The notes under the pieces are model-generated. The model was not told the DNA's origin, did not search any database, and was given only the letters and a program-made list of their open reading frames with translations. A stretch of 24,910 bases of DNA from assembly GCA_035291645.1 (NCBI GenBank), contig DATDRQ010000378.1:1-24910 (forward strand), written 5' to 3'. The stretch is from DATDRQ01 sp035291645 (GTDB taxonomy: Bacteria > Chloroflexota > Anaerolineae > Anaerolineales > UBA4823). Numbering within the stretch: position 1 is the stretch's first letter; each line of letters starts with the position of its first letter. The position numbers were made by a program, and so were the translations under genes. Positions 7,449-15,209 of this stretch are shown in pieces.

Positions 7449-7477
7449 TTGCATTTGGGACTGGTTTTGTCTATAAT
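7449..7477 (+). promoter_or_regulatory. Sigma-70 promoter of the DUF4287-SRPBCC gene
   Basis: TTGCAT (7449-7454) and a perfect TATAAT (7472-7477) are spaced by 17 bases. Transcription would begin near 7484, about 35 nt before the ATG at 7519. This also rules out the earlier TTG at 7477 as a start, because it lies in the -10 box. Confidence 0.7.
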
Positions 7478-7518
7478 TGGCTTCAAAAGGTATCTATCTC
7501 ACAACTCAGGAGCATCAA

Positions 7519-8067
7519 ATGAACGTGATCGAACCCTCGGTAAGCGACGAAGCTGTAAAAGCCAAGACGGGCAAGGATTGGGGGGAATGGTTCGCCATCC
7601 TGGATGAGGCTGGAGCCCAAAACATGACCCACAAGGACATGGTCGCCTTTCTGGTCGACCAACACCAGGTTGGCCCGTGGTGGCAGCAAATGGTCACGGT
7701 TACCTACGAACAGGCGCGCGGCCTGCGCGAAAAGCATGAAAAACCGGAGGGGTATCAAATCAGCCGCTCGAAGACCTTCTCCGCCCCGGTGGAAAGTATC
7801 TACGCTGCCTGGGGTGACGAAGCGCAGCGCGCCCGCTGGTTGCCCGATCCCGGGATCACGATTCGCACAGCCACCCCGTTGAAAGCCCTGCGCATGACCT
7901 GGGTCGATGGGAAAACCCTGCTGGATGTCAGTTTCACCCCGAAAGGATCCGATCGTACCCAGGTTACCGTCCAACACAGCAAGCTCCCGGATGCGGGACA
8001 GGCCGAACAGATGAAGGCTTACTGGAGCGAAGCGCTGACCCGGCTGGAGCGAATGCTGGCTGTGTAG
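7519..8067 (+). CDS. DUF4287 domain plus SRPBCC (START/AHSA1-like) protein
   Basis: The protein has 182 residues. The N-terminal part (about 10-70, with TGKDWGEWFAILDEAGA and QVGPWWQQMVTVTYEQARG) matches DUF4287, a small domain of unknown function. The rest (about 80-182) looks like an SRPBCC helix-grip fold (SRSKTFSAPVESIYAAW, RWLPD, then a C-terminal helix with YWSEALTRLERM), a class that binds hydrophobic ligands. The ATG at 7519 is chosen because AGGAG precedes it at proper distance. It is monocistronic with its own promoter and converges on the GT-C-like gene. No catalytic function can be assigned; the ligand is unknown. Confidence 0.85.
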   Translation: MNVIEPSVSDEAVKAKTGKDWGEWFAILDEAGAQNMTHKDMVAFLVDQHQVGPWWQQMVTVTYEQARGLREKHEKPEGYQISRSKTFSAPVESIYAAWGDEAQRARWLPDPGITIRTATPLKALRMTWVDGKTLLDVSFTPKGSDRTQVTVQHSKLPDAGQAEQMKAYWSEALTRLERMLAV

Positions 8068-8118
8068 CCCGCGTACAACACCCCACCCTCCTGAATTTTC
8101 GATCAGGCAATTAGTTCG

Positions 8119-10149
8119 TCAGGACCCGCACAGGATGGCGCTGACTTTCTGCGGGTCGTAATTCGGCGCTTGGGGGGGGCTGCTCAACAGCCGGCGGCAA
8201 ATCTCCCGGCGAGGTTCCTGTTCCGCTTCCATCAGCTCTGCCAGCCGCCTGGCCTCCGCCTCCCGCCCGGTCAGAGCGTAGCCTTCCAGGAACGGCATCC
8301 ACTCGACCCGGTCGTTGGGCGCCAGGCCTTCCCGTTGCGCCTCATTCGCCAGCCGGACGACCGCCTCCCAATCCCCAAGCTGGCGGGCAACCATCGCTTT
8401 CTGGTAGGTATAGCACCAGTCGTGCTCAGGTTCCGGGCCGAAAATGGCCTGAGGTGGTACCTGAAAAGGCACCCCCGTAACTACCCCCTCGATTCTTGAA
8501 TAAGGCGCGGCGTCTTTGACGATCAGCTCTTCACTTGGAGAGAGTTCGTAACGGCTGCCGTCGATCACGTTCAGGCAGGAATGATTGGTCGGCAGGCTCA
8601 GGATCAGCGGGCTGGCGTAATCCAACAAAAATTCAACGTTGCGGTGATTCTTCGGAATCGCTTCCCCCCTGACGATGCGAAAGACGCTCTCTGGATTGAG
8701 CACTTCACCGGCGATTTTTGGAATATCCGCCTGCGGAGCGTAGATCAGGTTCGCCGGCGCCCAGGCCTCGTACCCCTCGCCGAAGCCAAAGCTGTTGGGC
8801 AGGTTCGCAAACAGGAGCGTCCCCTCTTTTAACTGCGGAGCGCGCCAGGCCAGCTGCCACCACACCTGCCGCTGCACCTGCCAGTTCCGGCTCTGGATCG
8901 AAGCGTTTTGAACGTGGGTCATCACGGCAATCGCAATCAGGAAGCCGATGACCCACAGGCGCAGGTTGGGGCGCAGTGCTGCATACAAGAATCCTACTAC
9001 CAACAGCGCCACTCCCAGGGAAGCCTGGATGGTGTAGTGGTCTTCCCGCAGTCCGGCGACGAAGTTTACCTCTCGCCCGGCTACAACCATCGGCACCAGG
9101 GTCGCCACCACCGCCACTGCCCCAATCCAGACCTGGTCGATCGTCCAGCGTTCGGGTGCTGCCGCCCCTTCCGGAGTCCCGGCCGATCGCCTCTGCCAGA
9201 TGAAGTAGGCGATCACCAGTCCAAAAGCAGCCAAACCAAGCAGCCCGGCAGTGGCAAACTCGCGGTAGCTGGCCTGGGATATCAACTGGTAAGTTGGGAC
9301 GAACCAGGCCAGGACGGCGGTTTCGTAGAAGTCCTGGACGGTCTCGATGAAGATGCGCGCCAGCATATATACCGGTAGATTCAGGTATTCGCCCAGCAAG
9401 CGCCCGACGTTGGTCGTCGGGCGAGTGCTCTGAAAGAGGAAAATCCGCCAGTACAGGAAAACGAACACGGGGATCAGGTAAGGCAGGTATGCCTTTACCG
9501 CCCGCCCCAGGCCTGGCAGCAGGGGTTTCGGTTCTCGTTGTTGGGCCGTGTACCACAGCAGCACGAAGCGCACCGCCTCGAAACCGATGTAGAACTCGAT
9601 GATCAACAAATAAACGAGCGCCAGCAGCATGGCGATCAGGTGTACCAGCGCCGCCTGGGTTGTTCTTCGCAGCTTCGTCGCGTAGACGGTCAACGTGAGC
9701 GAAAGGACGGCGCAGGTCAGGGAAGTCAGCCAGAAAGTTTTGTTGACGGCGTTGTGCTGCTGCAGGTATCCGGGGTACACCGCGAATAGCAGGGCTGCCG
9801 TGACCACTGCAAAGCGGTGCTCGGGCCACAGCATGCGTAGCAACCAGTAGAAGGCAAACACACCGATTAAGCGCAGAGCAAAGGAGAGCAGGTGCCAGCC
9901 AAGCGGCGCCGGGCCGAGCAACGGGTAAACCAGCTGGTAGATCACCCCGGCAAAAGGCCGGTCAGCCTGGTATAACGAGAGGAAGTCCTGCGGACTGCGC
10001 GCCACGCCGGACCAGATCAGGTACCAATCCTCTTTATAGAAACCCAGCTGGCTGATCAGAGGCAGGTAGGTCAGTGCCATCACCGCCAGGATTAGCAGGA
10101 TCTCCAGGCAAGCTTCGCAGCGAAGGAATCTCTTTGCAAGGGAGGGCAT
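8119..10149 (-). CDS. Polytopic membrane protein, GT-C glycosyltransferase-like, with soluble C-terminal tail
   Basis: The protein has 676 residues. About ten hydrophobic helices fill residues 1-430, starting at 15-34. The first extramembrane loop carries an acidic pair (E40-D41 in FYKEDWYLIW), placed where GT-C lipid-linked-sugar glycosyltransferases keep their catalytic acidic motif. A soluble C-terminal part of about 230 residues follows. Its last stretch (WCYTYQKAMVARQLGDWEAV, then ALTGREAEARRLAEL) looks like TPR-type helical pairs. A role in transferring a sugar from a polyprenyl carrier, for example onto surface polymers or proteins, is plausible but not shown. An AGGAG lies about 11 bases before the ATG. 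It is divergent from the RpiR-type regulator. Long open frames on the opposite strand are shadows. Confidence 0.8.
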   Translation of the reverse strand: MPSLAKRFLRCEACLEILLILAVMALTYLPLISQLGFYKEDWYLIWSGVARSPQDFLSLYQADRPFAGVIYQLVYPLLGPAPLGWHLLSFALRLIGVFAFYWLLRMLWPEHRFAVVTAALLFAVYPGYLQQHNAVNKTFWLTSLTCAVLSLTLTVYATKLRRTTQAALVHLIAMLLALVYLLIIEFYIGFEAVRFVLLWYTAQQREPKPLLPGLGRAVKAYLPYLIPVFVFLYWRIFLFQSTRPTTNVGRLLGEYLNLPVYMLARIFIETVQDFYETAVLAWFVPTYQLISQASYREFATAGLLGLAAFGLVIAYFIWQRRSAGTPEGAAAPERWTIDQVWIGAVAVVATLVPMVVAGREVNFVAGLREDHYTIQASLGVALLVVGFLYAALRPNLRLWVIGFLIAIAVMTHVQNASIQSRNWQVQRQVWWQLAWRAPQLKEGTLLFANLPNSFGFGEGYEAWAPANLIYAPQADIPKIAGEVLNPESVFRIVRGEAIPKNHRNVEFLLDYASPLILSLPTNHSCLNVIDGSRYELSPSEELIVKDAAPYSRIEGVVTGVPFQVPPQAIFGPEPEHDWCYTYQKAMVARQLGDWEAVVRLANEAQREGLAPNDRVEWMPFLEGYALTGREAEARRLAELMEAEQEPRREICRRLLSSPPQAPNYDPQKVSAILCGS

Positions 10150-10273
10150 CGATCTGGACTCCTGGCGGGGCAGTTACCGGCTTTTGCTTATCTCCGGAAT
10201 TCGCCCCAATTTTACCCTCAAATGCGTAACTTCTAATAAAGCTACATTCATCACCGGGTGATAGCAATTTTAT

Positions 10274-10302
10274 TTGCATAATAACTTTTAATGTGATAGA
10301 AT
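10274..10302 (+). promoter_or_regulatory. Sigma-70 promoter of the RpiR-FAH operon
   Basis: TTGCAT (10274-10279) and TAGAAT (10297-10302) are separated by 17 bases in the 215-bp AT-rich intergenic region between divergent genes. An 8-bp palindrome ATTGCAAT (10306-10313) follows at the predicted transcript start and could be an operator half, since RpiR-type regulators often control their own promoters. Confidence 0.6.
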
Positions 10303-10364
10303 TTGATTGCAATTTACCTGCTGTTATACCAATAGTTTCTGCAAAAAAATCGTAAGGAGCATCT

Positions 10365-11201
10365 ATGTCTTACGAGGATCGCATCCGCCATGAAAGGCCG
10401 AATATGTCGAAAAGTTTCGCCAAGCTGGCGGACTTTTTGCTAGATTCCTACATCGAATCTGCGTTCATGACTGCCAGCGAGCTGGCGCACGTGCTCGACC
10501 TGGACGCGGCCACGGTAGTTCGTTTCGCCCAGACCCTGGGCTACTCAGGATTCCCGGAGTTGCAGCGCGAGATCCGGCAGCGGGTGCTGAAAGACCTGCT
10601 GGTCCGCCCGGAGGAGGCCAAGGTGGCCGAATCCGTCCCCGGAGTGGTCGCCCACGCCATGCACGAGCTCTCCCTGGCCCTGGAACAGACGCGCATATCC
10701 CTGGATACGGATGCGCTGGCGCAACTGGTCGAGCAGATGGGTGAGGCGCGCCGCATCGTCGTGCTGGCGGAGAACCCGGCCCAGGCCGCGGCCTACAATT
10801 TGGTCCACTTCCTGGAACAGGGAGGGTTCCCTATCTACATCGCCCGCCCCGGCGTCGCCGACCTGGCCCGCACCGTCCACACCGCCACCCCGCAGGATCT
10901 GCTGATCGCCCTGGAAGTATCCGGCCAGGCTCCCTATATCGCCGGGGCGCTGGAAGAAGCCCGCCAGAAAGGCCTGCCGACGGCCGCCATCCTCGGCGCT
11001 GCCTCCCTGGCCTCCGCCCGCGCCGCCGAGGTCGTCCTGGCTGCGCGCGCCAACCCCTCGCTCGGGGTGGGGATCATCTCGATCGAAGCCATCATCTATG
11101 CCCTCTGCCAGGCGCTGCGCTGGCGTTTCGCCGAGCGCTTTGCCGGGGCCGAACAGGCTATCGCCGACCTGTCAACCCGCATTCAGCACTCCAACGAGTA
11201 G
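10365..11201 (+). CDS. RpiR/MurR-family transcriptional regulator
   Basis: This 278-residue regulator has an N-terminal HTH_6 DNA-binding domain (about 1-77), with the helix-turn-helix at 36-60 (TASELAHVLDLDAATVVRFA) and the family's GYSGFPELQREI after it. A C-terminal SIS-like sugar-phosphate-sensing domain covers about 105-265. The usual SIS serine/glycine loop is replaced by LAENPAQAAAYN (about 135), so binding of a phosphosugar is uncertain. AAGGAG precedes the ATG. The FAH-family gene follows 38 bases later on the same strand, so the two probably form one transcript. The effector and regulon are not evident from the window, although sugar-phosphate and pseudouridine genes lie nearby. Confidence 0.88.
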   Translation: MSYEDRIRHERPNMSKSFAKLADFLLDSYIESAFMTASELAHVLDLDAATVVRFAQTLGYSGFPELQREIRQRVLKDLLVRPEEAKVAESVPGVVAHAMHELSLALEQTRISLDTDALAQLVEQMGEARRIVVLAENPAQAAAYNLVHFLEQGGFPIYIARPGVADLARTVHTATPQDLLIALEVSGQAPYIAGALEEARQKGLPTAAILGAASLASARAAEVVLAARANPSLGVGIISIEAIIYALCQALRWRFAERFAGAEQAIADLSTRIQHSNE

Positions 11202-11239
11202 TTTCATCCCCCCCATCCCCTCTGTTCGAGGAGGTTTGT

Positions 11240-12010
11240 ATGCGTTTTGTCCGCTACCAGGTTGGATCCGAGCAGCCGCGCTTCGGTTGGGTGCTCGATG
11301 ACCAGGTTGGTCTCTTGGCCGGGACACCCTTTGAAGAATTCCAACGCGGAGAGACTCTCCTCCCGCTCACGGATGTGCATCTCCTGCCGCCCTGTCTGCC
11401 CTCCAAGATCCTGTGCGTCGGCAGGAACTACGTCGCCCATGCCAAGGAGCACGAGGCGGAAGTCCCCGATGTCCCCCTTCTTTTCCTCAAGCCCAGTTCA
11501 TCCCTCTTAGGACCGGGCGAGACGATCCTGCTCCCCCCACAGTCCCAACAAGTCGAACATGAAGCCGAACTGGCCGTGGTGTTAGGCAAGCGCGGCCGCT
11601 GGATCTCCCTGGAAGAAGCCTTCGACTATGTGCTCGGGTATACCGTCGCCAACGATGTCACCGCGCGTGACCTGCAATTCCGCGACGAGCAGTGGACGCG
11701 CGGTAAGGGCTTCGACACCTTCTGCCCGATCGGCCCGTGGATCGAGACGGACCTGGACCCGTCCGATGCGTTGATTACCTGTCACGTGAACGGCGAGATG
11801 CGCCAGATGGCCTCCACCCGCGATATGGTCTTCAGCGTGCGCCAGTTGATCGCCTTCGCCTCTTCGGTGATGACCCTGGAACCCGGCGACCTGCTGCTCA
11901 CCGGAACGCCAGCCGGGGTCGGCCCGCTGCTGCCTGGCGACGAAGTCGTCGTAACCGTGGAGGGGATCGGTTCCTTGGGGAATCCGGTTGCTGCCGAGCC
12001 TGCTCGCTGA
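11240..12010 (+). CDS. Fumarylacetoacetate hydrolase (FAH) family protein
   Basis: The protein has 256 residues, with a short N-terminal domain and an FAH fold from about residue 50. Motifs are KILCVGRNYVAHAKE (56-70), LFLKPSSSLLGPGE, the metal ligands E108 and E110 in VEHEAELAVV and D139 in VANDVTARDLQ, KGFDTFCPIGPW (156-167), and the C-terminal LLTGTPAGVGPL. Members hydrolyse or decarboxylate 2-oxo acids with Mg2+ or Mn2+ (acylpyruvases, oxaloacetate decarboxylases, 2-hydroxyhepta-2,4-diene-1,7-dioate isomerases). Sequence alone does not choose among these. AGGAGG lies just upstream of the ATG. Its position after an RpiR-type regulator suggests induction by a metabolite. Confidence 0.9.
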   Translation: MRFVRYQVGSEQPRFGWVLDDQVGLLAGTPFEEFQRGETLLPLTDVHLLPPCLPSKILCVGRNYVAHAKEHEAEVPDVPLLFLKPSSSLLGPGETILLPPQSQQVEHEAELAVVLGKRGRWISLEEAFDYVLGYTVANDVTARDLQFRDEQWTRGKGFDTFCPIGPWIETDLDPSDALITCHVNGEMRQMASTRDMVFSVRQLIAFASSVMTLEPGDLLLTGTPAGVGPLLPGDEVVVTVEGIGSLGNPVAAEPAR

Positions 12011-12040
12011 TCTCCAGGCGCCCGTCCCGGGCGGCTTTCA

Positions 12041-12049
12041 TGCTATAAT
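12041..12049 (+). promoter_or_regulatory. Extended -10 promoter element before the Thr/Pro-repeat gene
   Basis: TGCTATAAT is an extended -10 (TG-n-TATAAT, 12041-12049) with no good -35 upstream. Transcription would start near 12056, about 22 nt before the ATG at 12079. A GC hairpin (12019-12024 with 12028-12033) lies between it and the stop of the preceding gene but lacks a proper T run. Confidence 0.45.
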
Positions 12050-12078
12050 CCCGACCGGATAGCATCCGCTCACCCGGC

Positions 12079-13239
12079 ATGGATTCCCTGTCTATCGATA
12101 TTCGCTCGGCCGTCCAGGCCGCCATCGCGCTCTCTGTAATCGGTCTGGTTTTAAGCACCTGGGTCGGGGTCCGCTCGATCCGCAGGGCGCGCAGTTTGCG
12201 TTTCTTCCGCATGCGCCGCGACCGCATGGTGCGCGGCTGGCGGTTGATTTTTTTCGCCGCCGCGCTCGGGATTACCGCCATTTTGCTGCGGTTCTATGCC
12301 GAGCCGATCGCCTACAGCTTCTTTCCCCCAACACCGACCGCCACCCTCACCCCCACCCTCACCCTGACCCCCACCATCACCCTGACCCCGACCATTACCC
12401 TGACCCCGACCATTACCCTGACCCCCTCGATCACCGACACCCCCACGGTCACTCCCACCCCGCAGGTGCCGCTTGCCATCGAGACGGAATTCCAGAGCAC
12501 CATCACACCCAACCCCGAGGCGATCTTCAGCGATCTGATCTTCACCCAGGGGATCGACCCGGATACCTACCAACCCACCAACCCGGGCACCACCTTCCAG
12601 AACCCGGTCGGCACGGTCTATGCCCTGTTCAGCTACGACGGCATGGTCGCAGGCTCGCAGTGGACGGCCTTATGGTACCGGGAGGGCGAGCTGGTCTTCT
12701 ATGAGACGCAACCCTGGGACGGGGGAACAGGCGGTTTTGGTTACACCGAGTGGAGCCCGGATGCCTCCGCATGGCTCCCGGGCGAATACGTAGTCCAGAT
12801 CTTTACCGGATTGATCTGGAAAGTATCCGGGCGCTTCAGCGTCGAAGGAGAAGCTCCGACGCCGTTGCCCAGCGAGACCCCTACCCGCACCGGCACCGTC
12901 ACGCGTACCCCGACCGTCACGCGCACCCCCACCCCGACCAGAACGCTGACCCCCACCCGGACCTCGACGCCTACGATTTCCCGCACTCCAACCTTCGGTC
13001 CATCCCCAACCCCAGCACCGCCCACCGCAACCCGGACTCCCCCACCGCCGCCCACCGCAACCCGCACCCGGACCCCCTGGCCCACGGTTCCACCGCCGAC
13101 GATTACCCCCACCTGGACTCCGTGGCCTACTCCCACTCAAGCCACTCTCGCCCCCACCATTACGCGCTGGCCGACGGTCATCGCTACCACCCTCACCCCA
13201 ACCATCACCCGCCACCCAACCCTCACGCCCACACCCTGA
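12079..13239 (+). CDS. Two-TM protein with Thr/Pro-rich linkers and an extracytoplasmic domain
   Basis: The protein has 386 residues and no recognised enzyme family. Two membrane helices (about 12-32 and 54-73) flank a short, very basic loop (RSIRRARSLRFFRMRRDRMVR, split here at 32-52), so both termini should face outward. Next come a Thr/Pro stalk (83-128), a compact domain (about 131-285, with WTALWYREGELVFYE and a C-terminal beta-rich part), and a second long Thr/Pro/Arg tail to the end. Such stalks are common in surface proteins of Anaerolineae and probably span the cell envelope. The stalk is encoded by 18-bp repeats. No clear Shine-Dalgarno is visible. The function is unknown. Confidence 0.75.
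   Translation: MDSLSIDIRSAVQAAIALSVIGLVLSTWVGVRSIRRARSLRFFRMRRDRMVRGWRLIFFAAALGITAILLRFYAEPIAYSFFPPTPTATLTPTLTLTPTITLTPTITLTPTITLTPSITDTPTVTPTPQVPLAIETEFQSTITPNPEAIFSDLIFTQGIDPDTYQPTNPGTTFQNPVGTVYALFSYDGMVAGSQWTALWYREGELVFYETQPWDGGTGGFGYTEWSPDASAWLPGEYVVQIFTGLIWKVSGRFSVEGEAPTPLPSETPTRTGTVTRTPTVTRTPTPTRTLTPTRTSTPTISRTPTFGPSPTPAPPTATRTPPPPPTATRTRTPWPTVPPPTITPTWTPWPTPTQATLAPTITRWPTVIATTLTPTITRHPTLTPTP
12361..12432 (+). repeat. Four tandem 18-bp repeats encoding TLTPTI
   Basis: Units start at 12361, 12379, 12397 and 12415, with consensus ACCCTGACCCCGACCATT. Units two and three are identical; one and four differ at a few bases. They encode six-residue steps of the Thr/Pro stalk. Looser versions precede and follow. 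Copy number is likely variable between strains. Confidence 0.9.
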
Positions 13240-13284
13240 GTGGTCCGGGAGGATATTTTTTCCGCCCCGCAGGCCAAACCGCGG

Positions 13285-13641
13285 CTAGTCCTCGACCTCC
13301 ACCGCGTTCGCCTGGATCACCCCCTGGTACCAGAGCGCGCTGTCCTTTGGGATGCGCTGCTGGGTCTGAAAATCCACCCACACCAGGCCAAAGCGCTGGG
13401 AATAGCCCAACGACCATTCGAAGTTATCCATGAAGGACCATGCCAGGAACCCTGCAACCGGCGCTCCAGCCTGGATCGCCCGGTGCATGGCAGCCAGGTG
13501 ATCGCGCCGGAGGTGCCCTTCCAGTACGTCGGACGGGTAGCCCCGGCCGAACAGCGGGTCCATGAACCATTGGTAAATAATCTCCTTTTCCATCAAAAAA
13601 TGCGCAGCCTTTCTTTCCCACTGCCGCGCAGTACACGTCAA
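13285..13641 (-). pseudogene. GH1 beta-glucosidase, 3' remnant with internal deletion
   Basis: The minus-strand frame ends at 13285 and gives a typical GH1 C-terminus: HLAAMHRAIQAGAPVAGFLA, WSFMDNFEWSLGYSQRFGL, WVDFQTQQR, then KDSALWYQGVI. Ahead of it is a mid-protein GH1 piece (YQWFMDPLFGRGYPSDVLE). Normally more than 100 residues separate these two parts, including the TENG segment with the catalytic nucleophile, so an internal deletion joined them near 13520. The first two thirds of the enzyme (about 450 residues in the family) are also absent. It has no credible start codon or Shine-Dalgarno. It lies 40 bases after the CrtI-like gene at the end of the operon and probably makes no active enzyme. 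Confidence 0.8.
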
Positions 13642-13681
13642 AGAGCCGCCCAGTGGATGCCCTTTGAAAGCGCCAGACCGG

Positions 13682-15187
13682 CTAGGGTGTGTTTGACACG
13701 AACCGCCGCCGGTCGGCGTGGCAAATCGTCTTGACGATGTTCCGCCCGGAGGAAGCCGCCAGTGACAGCGTCCCGCCTGGCTCGACCCACTGCCCGATCA
13801 TGTAGAAGTTCTTCAAACCCGGGAGCGTGGTCCGCATCCCGGTGATGTTCATCGCCATGGTTTGCCGGGTGAGCAGCCAGCCGCAAGTAGACCCCATCCA
13901 GTTACCCGTGTAGCGTTCGTAGCTCAGCGGGGTGGCGACGTCGACCACTTCGATCTGCTCCCGGATGCCGGGATACCATTTTTCCAGCAGGTCGATCACG
14001 ATATTCTGGACCTGGATCTGCTCGGTATCGTACAGCCTGCGCCCGTAAATATGTTGCCAGTAACCGTAATTGGATTCTAGCATCACTTCCAGCACCGATT
14101 TTCCGGGCGGAGCCAGGCAGGGATCGTAACAATAATGCTTCACCCCGATCTCGCCGCGCGCTTCCCCGGCAATCGATACCGGCTCGTCGAGCAGGTAGGT
14201 GATCCAGTGAGGCTGGGCGGAGAGGTCCCGGTTTACTCCCAGAGAAACCTGGATCTGCGAATGGATCGGCAGGTGACCGTCATAGGTTCGTTTAATCCGG
14301 TTGTTGGTATAGTTCCCGCCGAGCAGATCGTAAATCGTGGCGCGCCCATCGGCGGCGGAGATGACGGAATCCGCCCGGTGCACCGAGTCGTCGTACAGAC
14401 GCACACCGGCTGCCTGGCCGCCTTCCACCAGGATTTTCTCGACCTGCGATTTGTAGTGGATCTCGCCGCCCAGCTGCAGGTAACGGCGCTCGATCGCCAG
14501 GGCGAATTCTAAGGAGCCTCCTTCCGGAAATCCGGCGTTACCGGTATGCATCGAAGCCAGCTGCATCAGTCCGGCCATCATTGGGATCGACTTCCAAACG
14601 AACATCCCGGGGATCGCCCGCCGCAGGAAAGGGTCTTTAAAGCGCTCGCCAAAATCCTCCGCAGAATACCGCCACCACTGCAGCAGCGGGGGTAAAAACG
14701 GCAGCATTTGCTTGCCCAGCTTCATCCAGTTGAGCGGTCCCATCAGAGCCTGCGGTTGTTCCCGCAGCAGGGACATATCGAACCGCTCGAACTGGCGCAC
14801 CCCCTGGGCCAGAGCCTCCGCCAGCCGGGCGTCGGCCGGGGAGAGCTCTTTGAGATTGGCTTCCAATCGGTCCGGGTCGCTATAGACAATGAAGGTGCGG
14901 CCGTCCTCGCCCAAGATGCGCATGAACTCTTCCTGATGGATCATGCGCTTGTCTTGCACCGCTCCCAGCTCTTCCCACATGCGGTGGAAGGGTTGGCCTG
15001 GTCCAGAGCCATACAGATAGTGGATGCAGCCGTCAAAGATATAGTTTTCACGTTCCCAGGCGGTGCATAGGCCCCCGGGCAGGTCATGGAGCTCGAAGAT
15101 TTTGGTCCGGTAGCCGTTCATCTGGGCATAACACCCCGCCGCCAGCCCAGCCACCCCTGCACCGATAATCGCGATTGATTCTGCCAT
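13682..15187 (-). CDS. CrtI/CRTISO-like FAD-dependent oxidoreductase
   Basis: This 501-residue flavoprotein resembles the phytoene desaturase/amine oxidase superfamily. The Rossmann FAD motif is at the N-terminus (IAIIGAGVAGLAAGCYAQMN, GxGxxG at 9-14), the ribose-binding acid is E32, and LPGGLCTAWERENYIFDGC follows. The middle has SVISAADGRATIYDLL, and the C-terminus has the second FAD segment FYMIGQWVEPGGTLSLAASS. Related enzymes desaturate, isomerise or saturate polyenes such as carotenoids or retinoids. No other carotenoid gene is in the window, so the substrate is open. It follows psuG by 22 bases in the same direction and is the last intact gene of the operon. Confidence 0.88.
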   Translation of the reverse strand: MAESIAIIGAGVAGLAAGCYAQMNGYRTKIFELHDLPGGLCTAWERENYIFDGCIHYLYGSGPGQPFHRMWEELGAVQDKRMIHQEEFMRILGEDGRTFIVYSDPDRLEANLKELSPADARLAEALAQGVRQFERFDMSLLREQPQALMGPLNWMKLGKQMLPFLPPLLQWWRYSAEDFGERFKDPFLRRAIPGMFVWKSIPMMAGLMQLASMHTGNAGFPEGGSLEFALAIERRYLQLGGEIHYKSQVEKILVEGGQAAGVRLYDDSVHRADSVISAADGRATIYDLLGGNYTNNRIKRTYDGHLPIHSQIQVSLGVNRDLSAQPHWITYLLDEPVSIAGEARGEIGVKHYCYDPCLAPPGKSVLEVMLESNYGYWQHIYGRRLYDTEQIQVQNIVIDLLEKWYPGIREQIEVVDVATPLSYERYTGNWMGSTCGWLLTRQTMAMNITGMRTTLPGLKNFYMIGQWVEPGGTLSLAASSGRNIVKTICHADRRRFVSNTP

Positions 15188-15209
15188 TCAGATCATCTTC
15201 CGATGCCGT

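Noticed and set aside
8090..8107. CCTGA...TCAGG hairpin between convergent genes as a terminator
   Set aside because: Only a five-base stem and no T run on either strand.
8705..9829. 374-codon minus-strand frame inside the GT-C-like gene
   Set aside because: Arg/Gly/Pro-rich shadow of the real membrane protein in another frame of GC-rich DNA.
12016..12036. GC hairpin after the FAH-family gene as a terminator
   Set aside because: Strong short stem but only three T after it, and a promoter-like -10 follows at once.
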